From contig CAWBFS010000027.1 in NCBI GenBank assembly GCA_963788085.1, positions 1 through 64,000 of the forward strand: DNA of 64,000 nucleotides, written 5' to 3'. Below, in pieces: positions 37,422-46,259 of this stretch; the first letter of the stretch is position 1, and each line of letters starts with the position of its first letter. The position numbers and the translations under genes are program-made. Source of the DNA: AP-15 sp963788085 (GTDB taxonomy: Bacteria > Pseudomonadota > Alphaproteobacteria > ATCC43930 > CGMCC-115725). Under the pieces are notes generated by a model that had not been told where the DNA came from, did no database searches, and saw nothing but the letters and a program-made list of their open reading frames with translations.

Positions 37422-37556
37422 TCACGCCATCAGCCGTGAAATCGTCGCCTCGCTGACGTTGTAGCTGCGCCCGATGTCGGCAAGGGTTTCGTCGCCTTGG
37501 TCGCGGCGCTTGATGGCCTCGCGCTTCTGGTGCGGCGCTAGATTGGGGGGTCAATC
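37422..37556 (-). pseudogene. C-terminal remnant of a serine recombinase (resolvase) helix-turn-helix
   Basis: On the minus strand, APHQKREAIKRRDQGDETLA followed by DIGRSYNVSEATISRLMA ends at 37,422. This is the Hin-type helix-turn-helix that closes many resolvases and invertases. A stop precedes it in frame (near 37,548) and no catalytic domain is present, so only about 40 residues survive. It shows that a mobile element once stood here. Confidence 0.65.
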
Positions 37557-37627
37557 CATTTTCTGTCCCCCTAATTTCCTTGCGTAATTCTTGATTTTGC
37601 GCGGGGCCTACGGTTGTCCCGGTCCAC

Positions 37628-38047
37628 CTATGGCGCGCACAGGCGGCTTAGAATTTTCTCCGGGTCGTGAAGGATGCGGCACCCATCAGCGATCACACGC
37701 CGGGTTCCCGGATCGAGTGGGTTCACGTCCGCCCATGAGGGCGAAGCAAAGCCAAATTCGACCTCGCCGCCGTTTTGTTCAAGCCATAACCGGCGCGACC
37801 AAAGCTCTCCATAGTCCTCGTCCTGCCACTTGATCGGTCGAGAGCCGATAGCATTCCAGTCGATTGCATCAAGCCAAGCAACGTCAGCCCGGAAGGCTCG
37901 CGGATCGGTCACGAGTAACACAAGGTCAATGTCGGACTCCGCCCGCGCTGTCCCTCGCGCATGTGAGCCAACTACCGCCATGGCCTGAATTGTCGGCTGT
38001 TTTTTGGCCCAATCAACGATGATTTGGAGAATGCGTTCTGCCTGCAT
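37628..38047 (-). CDS. nucleotidyltransferase-domain protein
   Basis: ATG at 38,047 (MQAERILQIIVDWAKKQPTI) starts a 139-residue protein with the minimal polymerase-beta-type motif VVGSHARGTARAESDIDLVL (G-S-x-A-R-G-x-x-x-x-x-S-D-I-D). The C-terminal part (RLWLEQNGGEVEFGFASPSW) fits the small stand-alone nucleotidyltransferases, which include the MNT antitoxin of HEPN-MNT modules and aminoglycoside adenylyltransferase relatives. No HEPN partner is adjacent. It is divergent from a methyltransferase gene. Confidence 0.83.
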   Translation of the reverse strand: MQAERILQIIVDWAKKQPTIQAMAVVGSHARGTARAESDIDLVLLVTDPRAFRADVAWLDAIDWNAIGSRPIKWQDEDYGELWSRRLWLEQNGGEVEFGFASPSWADVNPLDPGTRRVIADGCRILHDPEKILSRLCAP

Positions 38048-38146
38048 ACAAGGTAATATTCGGGTGCATGATTCTTGATCTCGCACGGAGCATCGACGGG
38101 TATCTCGTGGCTTGCGTGGCCCGGGACTGTCTCCCAACTTTGCCAT

Positions 38147-38755
38147 ATGACTGAGCTGGCTGACCGCATCATCGGCCATTATGAGAAACATGCCCGCAAC
38201 CGGGACGCCGATCGGCGCAACAGCGGGTGGAATGACAAGGGGTGGCACGACCGCTTTATCGCTGCTCTGCCGAGTGGCGGGACGGTGCTCGACCTGGGTT
38301 GCGGGTCGGGATCGCCGGTGGCGCTCCATATGGTTAAATCCAGGCTTCACGTCACTGGCGTCGACGCGTCGCCAATTCTCATCTCGCTCTGCCGGGACCG
38401 CCTGCCCGACCAGGAGTGGATTGTCGCCGATATGCGATCGCTGGCGCTCGGACGGCAATTTGCGGGTGCGCTCGCCTGGGACAGCTTCTTCCATCTCAAG
38501 CCCGACGATCAGCGTGCCATGTTCGAGGTGTTCGCGGCACATGCCGCTGGATCGGCGGTCTTGATGTTCAATACCGGGCCAGCTTACGGGGAGGGCATCG
38601 GCTGCTATCAAGGGGAGCCGCTCTACCATGCCAGTCTCGATGCCGCCGAATACGAGAAACTGCTGACCGATGCCGGTTTCGAGGTTGTCGTCCATGTGGT
38701 CGAGGACCGGCAAGCAGGTGGCCGCACAGTCTGGATAGCCCGATCGAGAGACTGA
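38147..38755 (+). CDS. class I SAM-dependent methyltransferase
   Basis: ATG at 38,147 begins MTELADRIIGHYEKHARNRD. Motif I is GGTVLDLGCGSGSPVALHMV, motif II HVTGVDASPILISLC, motif III EWIVADMRSLAL and motif IV AGALAWDSFFHLKPDDQRAM. It ends VVEDRQAGGRTVWIARSRD. The 202-residue frame is complete. The acceptor is unknown; relatives act on small molecules. The 250 bp after it hold only short frames and repeats. Confidence 0.88.
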   Translation: MTELADRIIGHYEKHARNRDADRRNSGWNDKGWHDRFIAALPSGGTVLDLGCGSGSPVALHMVKSRLHVTGVDASPILISLCRDRLPDQEWIVADMRSLALGRQFAGALAWDSFFHLKPDDQRAMFEVFAAHAAGSAVLMFNTGPAYGEGIGCYQGEPLYHASLDAAEYEKLLTDAGFEVVVHVVEDRQAGGRTVWIARSRD

Positions 38756-38830
38756 TCGGCGCCGAAAGCATTGCGAAAGTCGTGCTTAGGGGATCCGTTG
38801 CCAGGGTGGAACTAACTCGGCGCGGACTCT

Positions 38831-38845
38831 TTGCTATGATAGCAA
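38831..38845. promoter_or_regulatory. perfect palindrome TTGCTATGATAGCAA
   Basis: Fifteen-base palindrome containing TGATAGCA, the reverse complement of the TGCTATCA half-site seen at 35,003 and 36,122. It stands 17 bp before a 23-codon frame (MFELYVDPGLRRRAAVAQLW) that I do not recognise. It looks like an operator left behind by a lost ribbon-helix-helix antitoxin module. Confidence 0.4.
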
Positions 38846-38940
38846 CAATAAAATTGCCATAATGTTCGAGCTTTATGTCGATCCGGGATTGCGCCGACGG
38901 GCGGCGGTGGCCCAACTATGGTGGGAGCGGTGACTGATAT

Positions 38941-38967
38941 TTCGCTGCAAAAAACAGCAAAAACAGC
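38941..38967. repeat. AAAAACAGC direct repeat, second copy of a sequence at 35,203-35,228
   Basis: TTCGCTGCAAAAAACAGCAA followed by AAACAGC matches 35,203-35,228 except for one extra A. The two copies are in the same orientation, 3.7 kb apart, and bracket the accessory patch that holds the split effector-like gene, the resolvase remnant and the nucleotidyltransferase. Confidence 0.6.
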
Positions 38968-39008
38968 AAGCAGAGTGGACCGGTGGGGTCAGACGGTGGG
39001 GAGCGGGC

Positions 39009-40322
39009 TCAGGCGAGCAGGCGGTCGAGATTGTCGCGCAGGCGATAATAGCCGCCGACGACCGGCAAGAACCAAGGATTGCCGGAGTAGAGCGGGTTGT
39101 CGGGGAAGTCCTCGGTGTCGTAGCTGCAGGCGTAGTTGGCGGCGCGGGCGATCTTGCGCGCCGTCTGCCAGCCGAGATAGGTCATCATCGCCACCCCGCT
39201 GCCGTTGCAGCCGAGACAATAATGGAGGCCGTCGCGCTGGCCCATATGCGGCAGCGCGTCGAGGGTGAAGGCGACATTGCCGGTCCAGGCGTGGGTCACT
39301 TTGACGCCGCGTAATTGCGGAAAGCGATCGGTCATATAGCGGTAGAGGATCGGCGCGCTGACTGTCGGGCCGACCTGCGTGAAGCGCGCGCGGCCGCCGA
39401 ACACCATGCGCATGCCGTCCGGCGACATCCGGTAATAGCACAGCACGCGCTTGGTGTCGGACAAGGTCTTCGCCTTCGGGATCAGGGACCGGGCGAGATC
39501 CTGCGGCAATTCCTCGGTCGCGATAATGTGGCTGGCGACCGGCACGACGCGTCGCCGGAGCGCCGGGGTAAGGCCCCCGGTATAGCCATTGGTCGCGATC
39601 ACGACATCGCCGGCGGAAACCGCTCCGCGGGCGGTCTCGACATGCCATCCGGCGCCGCTCCGGCGGATGCCCGTGACCGGCGACTTGGCGCAGACCGGAA
39701 CACCGCGCCGGCGGCAAGCCTCGAGCAGCCCCTTGTAGTAGAGCGCCGGGTGCAATTTGCCGGACCGCTCGACGACCATGCCGCCGAAATAATAGTCGCT
39801 GGCGATTTCTTCGCGCTGGCGCTCGCGCGGCACCATGTACGCGCCCGACTGCGCCGCCGAATTGAGGACGGCGAGCCGCCGCGCCTGCGCGTCGAAATGC
39901 TTCTTTGTCCAGGCGCCGACAAAGCGGCCGGGCTTTTCCCAGAAGCAATCGATCGTTTCCTCCTCGATCAGCCGGTCGATCAGGGCAAAGGCGTCGGAGG
40001 CGTCCGACAACAACCGCTCGGCCCGCTCGGGCTCCACATCGGCGCTCCGTCCGGTAAAGCTCTTGCCGATATTGACCCCGCCGCTGACGGCGCCGCCATT
40101 GCGGGTGCTGGCGCCAGAGCCGAGCTCGCCCGCTTCGAGCACGACCGCGTCGATGCCGTGCTTCGCCAGTTCGAGCGCCGCCGACAGCCCCGCATAACCG
40201 CCGCCGACGATCGCGACGCGCGCCGACCGGGGAGCAGCGACGAGCTGTCCGGCGGTAGGCCTATAAGCCTCCCACCAAAAAGGCGTCGGCGTGAAATCGC
40301 GGTGGAAGATGTCAGGAACCAT
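39009..40322 (-). CDS. FAD-dependent amine oxidoreductase (DAO family, PuuB-like)
   Basis: The intact 437-residue protein begins with the family's FWWEAYRPT segment. The FAD-binding motif is VAIVGGGYAGLSAALELAKH, followed by VVLEAGELGSGASTRNGGAV, typical of glutamylputrescine-oxidase-like enzymes. Later come DVVIATNGYTGGLTPALRRR, YYRMSPDGMRMVFGGRARF and the C-terminal FAD block YCLGCNGSGVAMMTYLGW. It oxidatively deaminates an amino acid or polyamine conjugate; the substrate is not determinable. It is divergent from the 560-residue unknown protein. Confidence 0.9.
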   Translation of the reverse strand: MVPDIFHRDFTPTPFWWEAYRPTAGQLVAAPRSARVAIVGGGYAGLSAALELAKHGIDAVVLEAGELGSGASTRNGGAVSGGVNIGKSFTGRSADVEPERAERLLSDASDAFALIDRLIEEETIDCFWEKPGRFVGAWTKKHFDAQARRLAVLNSAAQSGAYMVPRERQREEIASDYYFGGMVVERSGKLHPALYYKGLLEACRRRGVPVCAKSPVTGIRRSGAGWHVETARGAVSAGDVVIATNGYTGGLTPALRRRVVPVASHIIATEELPQDLARSLIPKAKTLSDTKRVLCYYRMSPDGMRMVFGGRARFTQVGPTVSAPILYRYMTDRFPQLRGVKVTHAWTGNVAFTLDALPHMGQRDGLHYCLGCNGSGVAMMTYLGWQTARKIARAANYACSYDTEDFPDNPLYSGNPWFLPVVGGYYRLRDNLDRLLA

Positions 40323-40438
40323 CGACCTGAATTCCTCGAATGCACTCGCGCTATGCGGGCAAGGCGGTTGTCGCCGGCCGCGAGTGGTGACTAAAATTAT
40401 CAGGATGCCACCGACCTGCGATCGAGGAGCAAAGATTC

Positions 40439-42121
40439 ATGCCAGCGCAAGCCGCAACCGCAACAAACGGCCGTCAAGAAGCGGCTCGCCTCTATCACGA
40501 GCTCGAGGATCGCATACTCGCCCGCGATCAGGAAGGCGGCAGCCGGGTCTATTACGAATTGCTGCGCCGCGGGCGGCCTCTGCCGGAGATCATGGCCGAA
40601 GCGGTGCGCATCCATGCGCCCTATACGCATGTGCCTTACCATCAGCGCATCGACGACGGCTTCCCCAATTTCGTCAACAACGACCATTGCCTGCTGTCCG
40701 TTCGCGCCGCGGTCAATCTGCAGAGGATGCTGCCGGAGAAGCTCGCCGGGCTGCCGCTCGCCCAGACGATCTGGTACATCCCGTCGGGGCTCGACATCTG
40801 GAACCAGAAGATCCTGAAGGCGCCGGGCCATTACGCGACCCGTGGCTACAAGATGCCGAACACCGAGCCGCCAAAGCCGGTCGTCTACTGGCCGGACCAG
40901 GAGCCGCTCAGGGAAACGGGACCCCTTAATGAGCGCCTCAACAACTGGCTCACATTGGTCGAGCGCGGCCAAGTGATCGACGCCTACCGCGTTTTCCTCG
41001 GCCTCATGGAGGAGACCGAGCACCGCAAGGAGGTGCTGGCGCAACTGGTCTTTGCCGGCATGATCGATGTGCAGGACCGCATGCTCTACAACCGCTCCTA
41101 CACGACCGGGCACAAGGCCTACCGCGCGCGGTCGGTCGTCGAGATCGGCAATGCGATCGGGTGGGAGAACGCGCACGACACGATCTACGCAGGGGCGCTC
41201 GACATTGCGGTCGGGCCGCGCTGGCACTCGGTCTATGAGATGGCGTGCAACGTCATCACGATCTTCATCGAAGGCAAGGAAGTGCATGCCGTGCCGCAAG
41301 GCGGCACGACCGAGCGCGAACGTGCCCTGCTGGCCAATACCGGATCACTGAACGAAAGCGAGACCGAGGAGCTGATCGACGCGCTGATCCATCAGCACGA
41401 GCCCGCCTATATCGAAAAGATCAGCGCGCTGTTGTTGGCCGGCAAATCGCCGCGCCGGATCATCGACGCGATCCAGCTGGCAGCCGCCCAGGTCGTGCTG
41501 GAGACCGTCGGGCCGAACAATTTCTCGATGCCCCAGCACACCTACGAGTACTGCAATACGATCGGCTGGTTCTACGACAATTTCGAGCACCCGCAGCGGC
41601 TGAAACTGCTCTATGTGGCGGGTTCGATGGTCAACCAGGCGGCATGGAACCAGCGGAGCTCCGGTTGGCTCAAATCCGAGCCGATCGCCGCGCCGAGCGG
41701 CGCCGACCGGATGAGTGAGGGCCAAATCATCGTGAATTTGGAGGCGGCGATCGCCGCCCTCGACCCGCCGCAGGCTGTGGCCTGGACCAAGGCCTATCTC
41801 GACAGCGGCGCAGACCGCTCGCTACTCGTTCAGCGGCTCGCTTTGATGGCCACGCGGATCGGGAACGACCCCCACAACCAGGAAATCCCGCAATGCATGC
41901 TCGAGGATTACGGCAAGAACCAGAGCCGTGATCGCGAGCGGCTATTGCTTGCCTGCGCCCATATTTCGGCCGGCCACCGCAAATACGGCGATTTCTTCGA
42001 AGCCAGCCGCCGCTTCGGCGAGGCAATGGGAGTCTGCCGAACTGCATTGACCCTCACCCTCCCCAGCTCCTGGCGCGCGACGGGCCCCTCCCTCTCCCGC
42101 GATGCAGGAGAGGGGCTCTAA
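40439..42121 (+). CDS. large conserved protein of unknown function
   Basis: The frame of 560 codons is intact, mostly helical and soluble, beginning MPAQAATATNGRQEAARLYH. Notable segments: EAVRIHAPYTHVPYHQRIDD, GFPNFVNNDHCLLSVRAAVN, TIWYIPSGLDIWNQKILKAP, FSMPQHTYEYCNTIGWFYDN, and many His (HEPAYIEKI, AHISAGHRKYGDFFEASRRF). Repeated His and Tyr suggest metal or haem contact, but I recognise no family. The last 25 residues (TLTLPSSWRATGPSLSRDAG) are translated from a dispersed repeat at 42,050, so the native C-terminus probably ended near FGEAMG. Confidence 0.75.
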   Translation: MPAQAATATNGRQEAARLYHELEDRILARDQEGGSRVYYELLRRGRPLPEIMAEAVRIHAPYTHVPYHQRIDDGFPNFVNNDHCLLSVRAAVNLQRMLPEKLAGLPLAQTIWYIPSGLDIWNQKILKAPGHYATRGYKMPNTEPPKPVVYWPDQEPLRETGPLNERLNNWLTLVERGQVIDAYRVFLGLMEETEHRKEVLAQLVFAGMIDVQDRMLYNRSYTTGHKAYRARSVVEIGNAIGWENAHDTIYAGALDIAVGPRWHSVYEMACNVITIFIEGKEVHAVPQGGTTERERALLANTGSLNESETEELIDALIHQHEPAYIEKISALLLAGKSPRRIIDAIQLAAAQVVLETVGPNNFSMPQHTYEYCNTIGWFYDNFEHPQRLKLLYVAGSMVNQAAWNQRSSGWLKSEPIAAPSGADRMSEGQIIVNLEAAIAALDPPQAVAWTKAYLDSGADRSLLVQRLALMATRIGNDPHNQEIPQCMLEDYGKNQSRDRERLLLACAHISAGHRKYGDFFEASRRFGEAMGVCRTALTLTLPSSWRATGPSLSRDAGEGL

Positions 42122-42195
42122 AGTGCGAGGCTAAAAAGCCCCTCTCCCGCACGGCGGGAGAGGGTGCCGAGCGAAGCGAGGCGGGTGAGGGTGGT
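42050..42195. repeat. dispersed GC-rich repeat with GGGAGAGGGTGCCGAGCG core
   Basis: Contains CCCCTCTCCCGCACGGCGGG followed by AGAGGGTGCCGAGCGAAGCG and GGTGAGGGT. The same core is found at 58,170-58,235 and a shorter relative at 26,345. The left part overlaps the end of the 560-codon frame; the right part lies 3 bp from the LLM gene's stop. Confidence 0.75.
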
Positions 42196-42198
42196 GCC

Positions 42199-43254
42199 TC
42201 AGTGAAACTGTGGTTTCACCTTCTCGCACAGCAGCTGCAGTGACTTCATCACGCGCTGATGCGGGATCTTGGTGCCGCAATTCATCTCCGCCAGGATGCC
42301 GTCGAGGCCGAGCTCCTCCTGCAATCCCATCAGCCGGTCCGTCACCTGCTCGGGCGTGCCGACGATGATCTTGTCGCGCAACGCCTCGTCATAAGTGATG
42401 GTCTGCAGTCGCCGGCCGCGCGCGGCGCGGTCCTCGATCGCGCGCACGCCGGCGCGGGTCGCCGAATCTTCGAGCCGCTCGCCGAGATAGCGATAGAAGT
42501 ACATGATGCTTTCTTCCGGCTCCGAGCGGGCCTGCGCGGCCGTTTCGGCGACATAGACCGGCGCCCGCAGGAAGACTTGGCCCTCACCTGGATGCCCGGC
42601 AGCCTTCCAGCCTTCGCGGTAGGCCTTGATGTTCGGGGCGAGCTCGGAAAGCGTGCCGAGGCGAACCGCGACAAACACGCCGTGGCCGAGTTTGCCGATC
42701 GCCGGAAACGTATCCGGACTGTTGGCGGCGATGCGGATCTCGGGCCAGGGTTTTTGGTAGGGCTTGGGCGTCGCTCGGACGTTTTGGAACGAGTAGTACT
42801 TGCCCGAGTAGGAGAACGGGTCCTCGGTCCACGCCTTCTTCAGGATCTCGAGGGTCTCGGCGAAGCGCTCGCGACTTTCGCCATAGGGCACGCCATAAGC
42901 TTCGTAGGTGCGCGGGAAGCCGCTGCGCCCGACGCCGAAGATCAGCCTTCCGTGGCTGATCTGATCTACCGTGGCGGCCTCTTCCGCCAGGCGCAGCGGA
43001 TGACACAGCGGCAATACCTGGACGCCGGTGCCGATCTTCATGCGCTTGGTGCGCGCCGCGATGGCGCTGGCAATCGTCAACGGCGCGGCGCAGACCGAGC
43101 GCTCGGGCGCGACGTGAATTTCCGCCAGCCACATCGCATCCAGACCCCAGCGCTCGGCCGCTTCGACCTGTTCGAACAACTCGGCAAAAGCCTCCGGCTG
43201 GCTCATCCCTGCCGGACATTGAAACTCGTGAAACATGCCGAATTCGAACGCCAT
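42199..43254 (-). CDS. LLM-class flavin-dependent oxidoreductase (luciferase-like)
   Basis: ATG at 43,254 (MAFEFGMFHEFQCPAGMSQP) has GGAGAA upstream. The 351-residue TIM-barrel protein shows WGLDAMWLAEIHVAPERSVC, RMKIGTGVQVLPLCHPLRLA, GRLIFGVGRSGFPRTYEAYG, and PYQKPWPEIRIAANSPDTFP, the bacterial-luciferase-like layout for FMN or F420-type flavins. The C-terminal IIVGTPEQVTDRLMGLQEEL is typical. It is probably a monooxygenase with an unknown substrate. Frame intact. Confidence 0.92.
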   Translation of the reverse strand: MAFEFGMFHEFQCPAGMSQPEAFAELFEQVEAAERWGLDAMWLAEIHVAPERSVCAAPLTIASAIAARTKRMKIGTGVQVLPLCHPLRLAEEAATVDQISHGRLIFGVGRSGFPRTYEAYGVPYGESRERFAETLEILKKAWTEDPFSYSGKYYSFQNVRATPKPYQKPWPEIRIAANSPDTFPAIGKLGHGVFVAVRLGTLSELAPNIKAYREGWKAAGHPGEGQVFLRAPVYVAETAAQARSEPEESIMYFYRYLGERLEDSATRAGVRAIEDRAARGRRLQTITYDEALRDKIIVGTPEQVTDRLMGLQEELGLDGILAEMNCGTKIPHQRVMKSLQLLCEKVKPQFH

Positions 43255-43649
43255 CGCCGCTTCTCCTTTGTGTCGCGCCGACACTCTAAGGTCGATGAAG
43301 CGCCGATGCCAGCCAAGAAAGGGGTGCTGGCTCGGTTGTGATTGTCACAGCCCCGTCATCGCACGAGCTGCCCGGCCGTCCTGTAAAACGCCGGTGGTTC
43401 CTAGCTTAACGTTAAAGATTGGCCGCCAAGCTTCAAGTTCGCCGTCCACAATAAGAAAAATTAGCGCTGTTGCTTAAATTAATATAAAATTGATCATTTT
43501 CCGTCATGAGATAGTCCTTAATTCATGTGGAATGGACGAATTTTTGACGGTATAGTGACGAACTTCTGACGGTGGGCGCTTCATCCTGACTAACGAATCC
43601 TTAATATTTATTGCTGGTAAACGGCGCACCTGCCCGAGAACATCGTACA
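43255..43649. promoter_or_regulatory. AT-rich leader upstream of the capsule locus
   Basis: About 390 bp without a gene. From 43,440 to 43,610 the sequence is much richer in A+T than its surroundings (TTAAATTAATATAAAATTGA), with repeated GACGGT/GACGAA motifs (TTTTTGACGGT; CTTCTGACGGT). It probably contains the promoter and regulator sites for the downstream polysaccharide genes. I cannot assign a specific factor. Confidence 0.5.
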
Positions 43650-44832
43650 GTGACCGATTTCAATGAAATTTGTGAAGAGGCGATAGGTAGCGCCCGACCA
43701 TTGGGCGCCGCCGCCGATTTCATTGAGGCCTGCCGACTCTATCTCGCTCAGCGCAGATTTCCCGAGGACGAATTCTCTATCTTCTATGGCCGGCTCAGCG
43801 AAGCCTTGCTGCACCGGGGATGGCGTGAGCATGCCGCCGAATGCGCCCGCGTCGCCTTCGAGTTGCGGCCCGCGCGCGAAGAAATAGCCGATCTCTGTGC
43901 CTGGGTGTTCAGCAATTCCGGGCGCCACGAGGAAGCTGCGGCGGCTTACGAACGACTGCTGGAAATCCGTCCCCAATGGGCCGAGGGCCACCGTCACGCG
44001 AGCGGCTCGCTTGCCGCCGCCGGACAGCTCGATCGCGCAATTCTCCATGCCGGCAGAGCCAGCGAGCTCGATCCTGACTCGTTTGAATTCGCCGTTCACG
44101 CCGCCTGCCTCTGCGAGACGGCAGGCCGATACGAGGATGCCATCGACTATCTGATGCGCGCGGCGGTCATTGCGCCCGGCCGCAGCACTGTCTTGCGGCA
44201 GATGTCGGGCCTCAAATTCGCCCTCCAAGAGCCCGAGGACGCCGTGGCTCTTGCGCTGCGCGCCCTGTCCCTGGCGCCCGGCGATCGGCAGAACGCGCGT
44301 GCATGCCGGCGAGCTGTTGCTGCGCACCGGGCGCTTTGACGAGGCGGCTGACATCATTGCCGGCATCGCTCGAGACCTATCCGCAGGACGAAGTCGCACT
44401 TCGCCTGCTGTCCGCAGCGCAGATGCTGCGCGGCCGGATCGAGGATGCACTCGAGGCGATCGACCGGGCGCTCTCTATCGCCCCGGACACAGCCGGAGTA
44501 CCATCTGCATCGGGCCAACCTGCTGTACCGGCTCGGCCGGCTCGACGAAGCGGCCGAGGCGTTCGGCCGGGCGGCGGCGCTCGATCCGTCAAATCCCGAC
44601 GCCAAGCGCTCGCAGCTGACGGTCTATTTCGACAGCGGCCGCTTTACCGAGGCGCTCGCCGTCGGCGGAGAACTGATCCGCGCCGCGCCGGAAAACGAAG
44701 AATATGCGCAGGCGATGCTGCAGGTACTGAACCGCCGGTTCGAGACCTTGGACGGCGATTACGTCGTGCTCAGCGAGCGCGCGTCGCGACCGCACCGGGA
44801 ACCGCGACCGCCTCCCGGATTTTTCGAGAGCG
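43650..44832 (+). pseudogene. TPR-repeat protein, frameshifted
   Basis: The GTG at 43,650 (VTDFNEICEEAIGSARPLGA) is the likely start. At least seven TPR units follow: YGRLSEALLHRGWREHAAEC, CAWVFSNSGRHEEAAAAYER, HASGSLAAAGQLDRAILHAG, AACLCETAGRYEDAIDYLMR and others. One-base shifts near 44,300, 44,370 and 44,495 lead to LLSAAQMLRGRIEDALEAID and ANLLYRLGRLDEAAEAFGRA. The end near 44,830 is unclear, and the next gene may start inside it. TPR proteins are common at polysaccharide loci as assembly scaffolds; the role here is inferred from position. Confidence 0.75.
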
Positions 44833-45600
44833 TTGCGCACCCAGGGGCGCGTCATCCACGCCCTGATCATCCGCGAGACCCGCACCCGCTTCGGCGACTC
44901 GAAGCTCGGATACGGCTGGGCATTGCTCGAACCGATCGCGCACATCCTGATGCTGTCCCTCGTATTCGCCGTGTTGATGCGTGGCCGGCCGCCGATCGGC
45001 GAAGAATTCTTCATCTTCTATTATACCGGGATCATTCCCTATCACATGTTTGTCCACACCAGCAGCAGCATGACTTACGCGATTTCGAGCAATGGCTCGT
45101 TGTTGCAGCTGCCTCTGGTCGGCACTTTCGACGTGCTGATGGCGCGAGGTCTGCTCGAACTGCTGACCGACACCCTGGTGGCGGCCCTCCTTCTGGCGGG
45201 CTTCGGCGCACTCGGGCTCGGCGCGCTGCCGCAGGATTTTGCAGGCGTCTCGGTCTCTCTCCTGGTTGTCTGGCTGCTCGGCTGCGGGTGCGGCTTGCTC
45301 AATGCCGTGATCAATGCATTCGCCAAGTCGTGGGACAAGATCTGGGCTCAGTTGACCCGTCTTTTGTACTTCTGTTCCGGAATTTTCTATGTGCCGGGAA
45401 TGATGCCGGAGTGGATCCGCGACATTCTGGCTTGGAACCCGGTGTTGCATGCGGTCGACTGGTTCCGCTCGAGCTTTTTTCGGGAATACGAGCCGCACTG
45501 GCTCGACCGCTCCTATCTGCTGACATTCGCCGTCGTCACCTTGTTGGCGGGGCTCGGCCTGGAGCGCGGGTTGCAGCGCCGGCTTTACGAGCCGCTATGA
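44833..45600 (+). CDS. kpsM: capsule polysaccharide ABC exporter, permease subunit (KpsM/Wzm-like)
   Basis: The frame is RTQGRVIHALIIRETRTRFG with a TTG at 44,833; upstream codons (RLPDFSRAL) also fit the family, so the true start may be earlier and hidden by an indel. About 255 residues with six membrane segments: GYGWALLEPIAHILMLSLVF, FFIFYYTGIIPYHMFVHTS, LVVWLLGCGCGLLNAVIN and YFCSGIFYVPGMMPEWIRD, ending EYEPHWLDRSYLLTFAVVTL. The YTGIxPYxMF segment and EYxPxxLDxxYL end are typical of KpsM. Its stop overlaps the ATPase start (ATGA). Confidence 0.88.
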   Translation: MRTQGRVIHALIIRETRTRFGDSKLGYGWALLEPIAHILMLSLVFAVLMRGRPPIGEEFFIFYYTGIIPYHMFVHTSSSMTYAISSNGSLLQLPLVGTFDVLMARGLLELLTDTLVAALLLAGFGALGLGALPQDFAGVSVSLLVVWLLGCGCGLLNAVINAFAKSWDKIWAQLTRLLYFCSGIFYVPGMMPEWIRDILAWNPVLHAVDWFRSSFFREYEPHWLDRSYLLTFAVVTLLAGLGLERGLQRRLYEPL

Positions 45601-46259
45601 TCATGCTCGACCGGGTCTGCAAGTCGTATCGCACGAAAGCCGGTCGGAAGACCGTGCTCGACCAGGTCAGCACGGTATTCCAATCCGGTCACAACTTCGG
45701 AATCCTGGGGCCGAACGGGGCCGGCAAGTCGACATTGATCCGGCTCCTCGCAGGCTCCGAGCCGCCGGACAGCGGAATCGTCCGGCGCTTCGCCCGAGTG
45801 TCGTTCCCGCTCGGCTTCGGCGGCACGTTTCACGGCGCCCTGTCCGGCCGTGAAAACGTCGCCTTCATCGCCCGCATCTACGGAGCGGCGATACGCGCCA
45901 CGATCGACTATGTCGAAGGGTTCTCCGAACTCGGCGAATACTTCGAGATGCCGGTGAACACCTACTCGGCGGGAATGCGCGCGCGGCTGGCTTTCGCCAC
46001 CTGCCTCGCGATCGACTTTGACATCTACCTGATCGACGAGGTGACCGAGATCGGCGACCAACGGTTCCGCCGCAGATGCGCCGAGGCGTTCCGCCAGCGC
46101 ATGCTGCGGTCCGACATCATTCTCGTAACCCACAACCCTCATACCATTCGGCAATATTGCGACAGAGGCGCTGTCCTCGCCAGCGGCCGGCTGACCATGC
46201 ATGACGATATCGGCGCGGCATTGGAATCTTACCATCGACTGCTGCAGGAGAGTGCCTGA
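45597..46259 (+). CDS. kpsT: capsule polysaccharide ABC exporter, ATPase subunit (KpsT/Wzt-like)
   Basis: The 220-residue intact protein begins MIMLDRVCKSYRTKAGRKTV. Walker A is LGPNGAGKSTLIRLLAG; the signature is NTYSAGMRARLAFATCLAID, the KpsT-type variant; Walker B is IYLIDEVTEIG; the switch His is in ILVTHNPHTIRQYCDRGAVL. Short ATPases of this kind energise export of ATP-dependent (group 2) capsules across the inner membrane. It overlaps both kpsM and kpsE by four bases or fewer. Confidence 0.93.
   Translation: MIMLDRVCKSYRTKAGRKTVLDQVSTVFQSGHNFGILGPNGAGKSTLIRLLAGSEPPDSGIVRRFARVSFPLGFGGTFHGALSGRENVAFIARIYGAAIRATIDYVEGFSELGEYFEMPVNTYSAGMRARLAFATCLAIDFDIYLIDEVTEIGDQRFRRRCAEAFRQRMLRSDIILVTHNPHTIRQYCDRGAVLASGRLTMHDDIGAALESYHRLLQESA

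Noticed and set aside
38862..38933. A 23-codon frame (MFELYVDPGLRRRAAVAQLW...) after the 38,831 palindrome
   Set aside because: Too short to judge, no ribosome site and no recognisable antitoxin pattern. The palindrome is reported but not this frame as a gene.
44445..46259. A 604-codon frame joining TPR, permease region and KpsT as one fusion protein
   Set aside because: Between the TPR part and KpsT it is an Arg/Pro-rich shadow of the KpsM permease, which is complete in another frame. The separate KpsM and KpsT with ATGA overlap is the normal arrangement.
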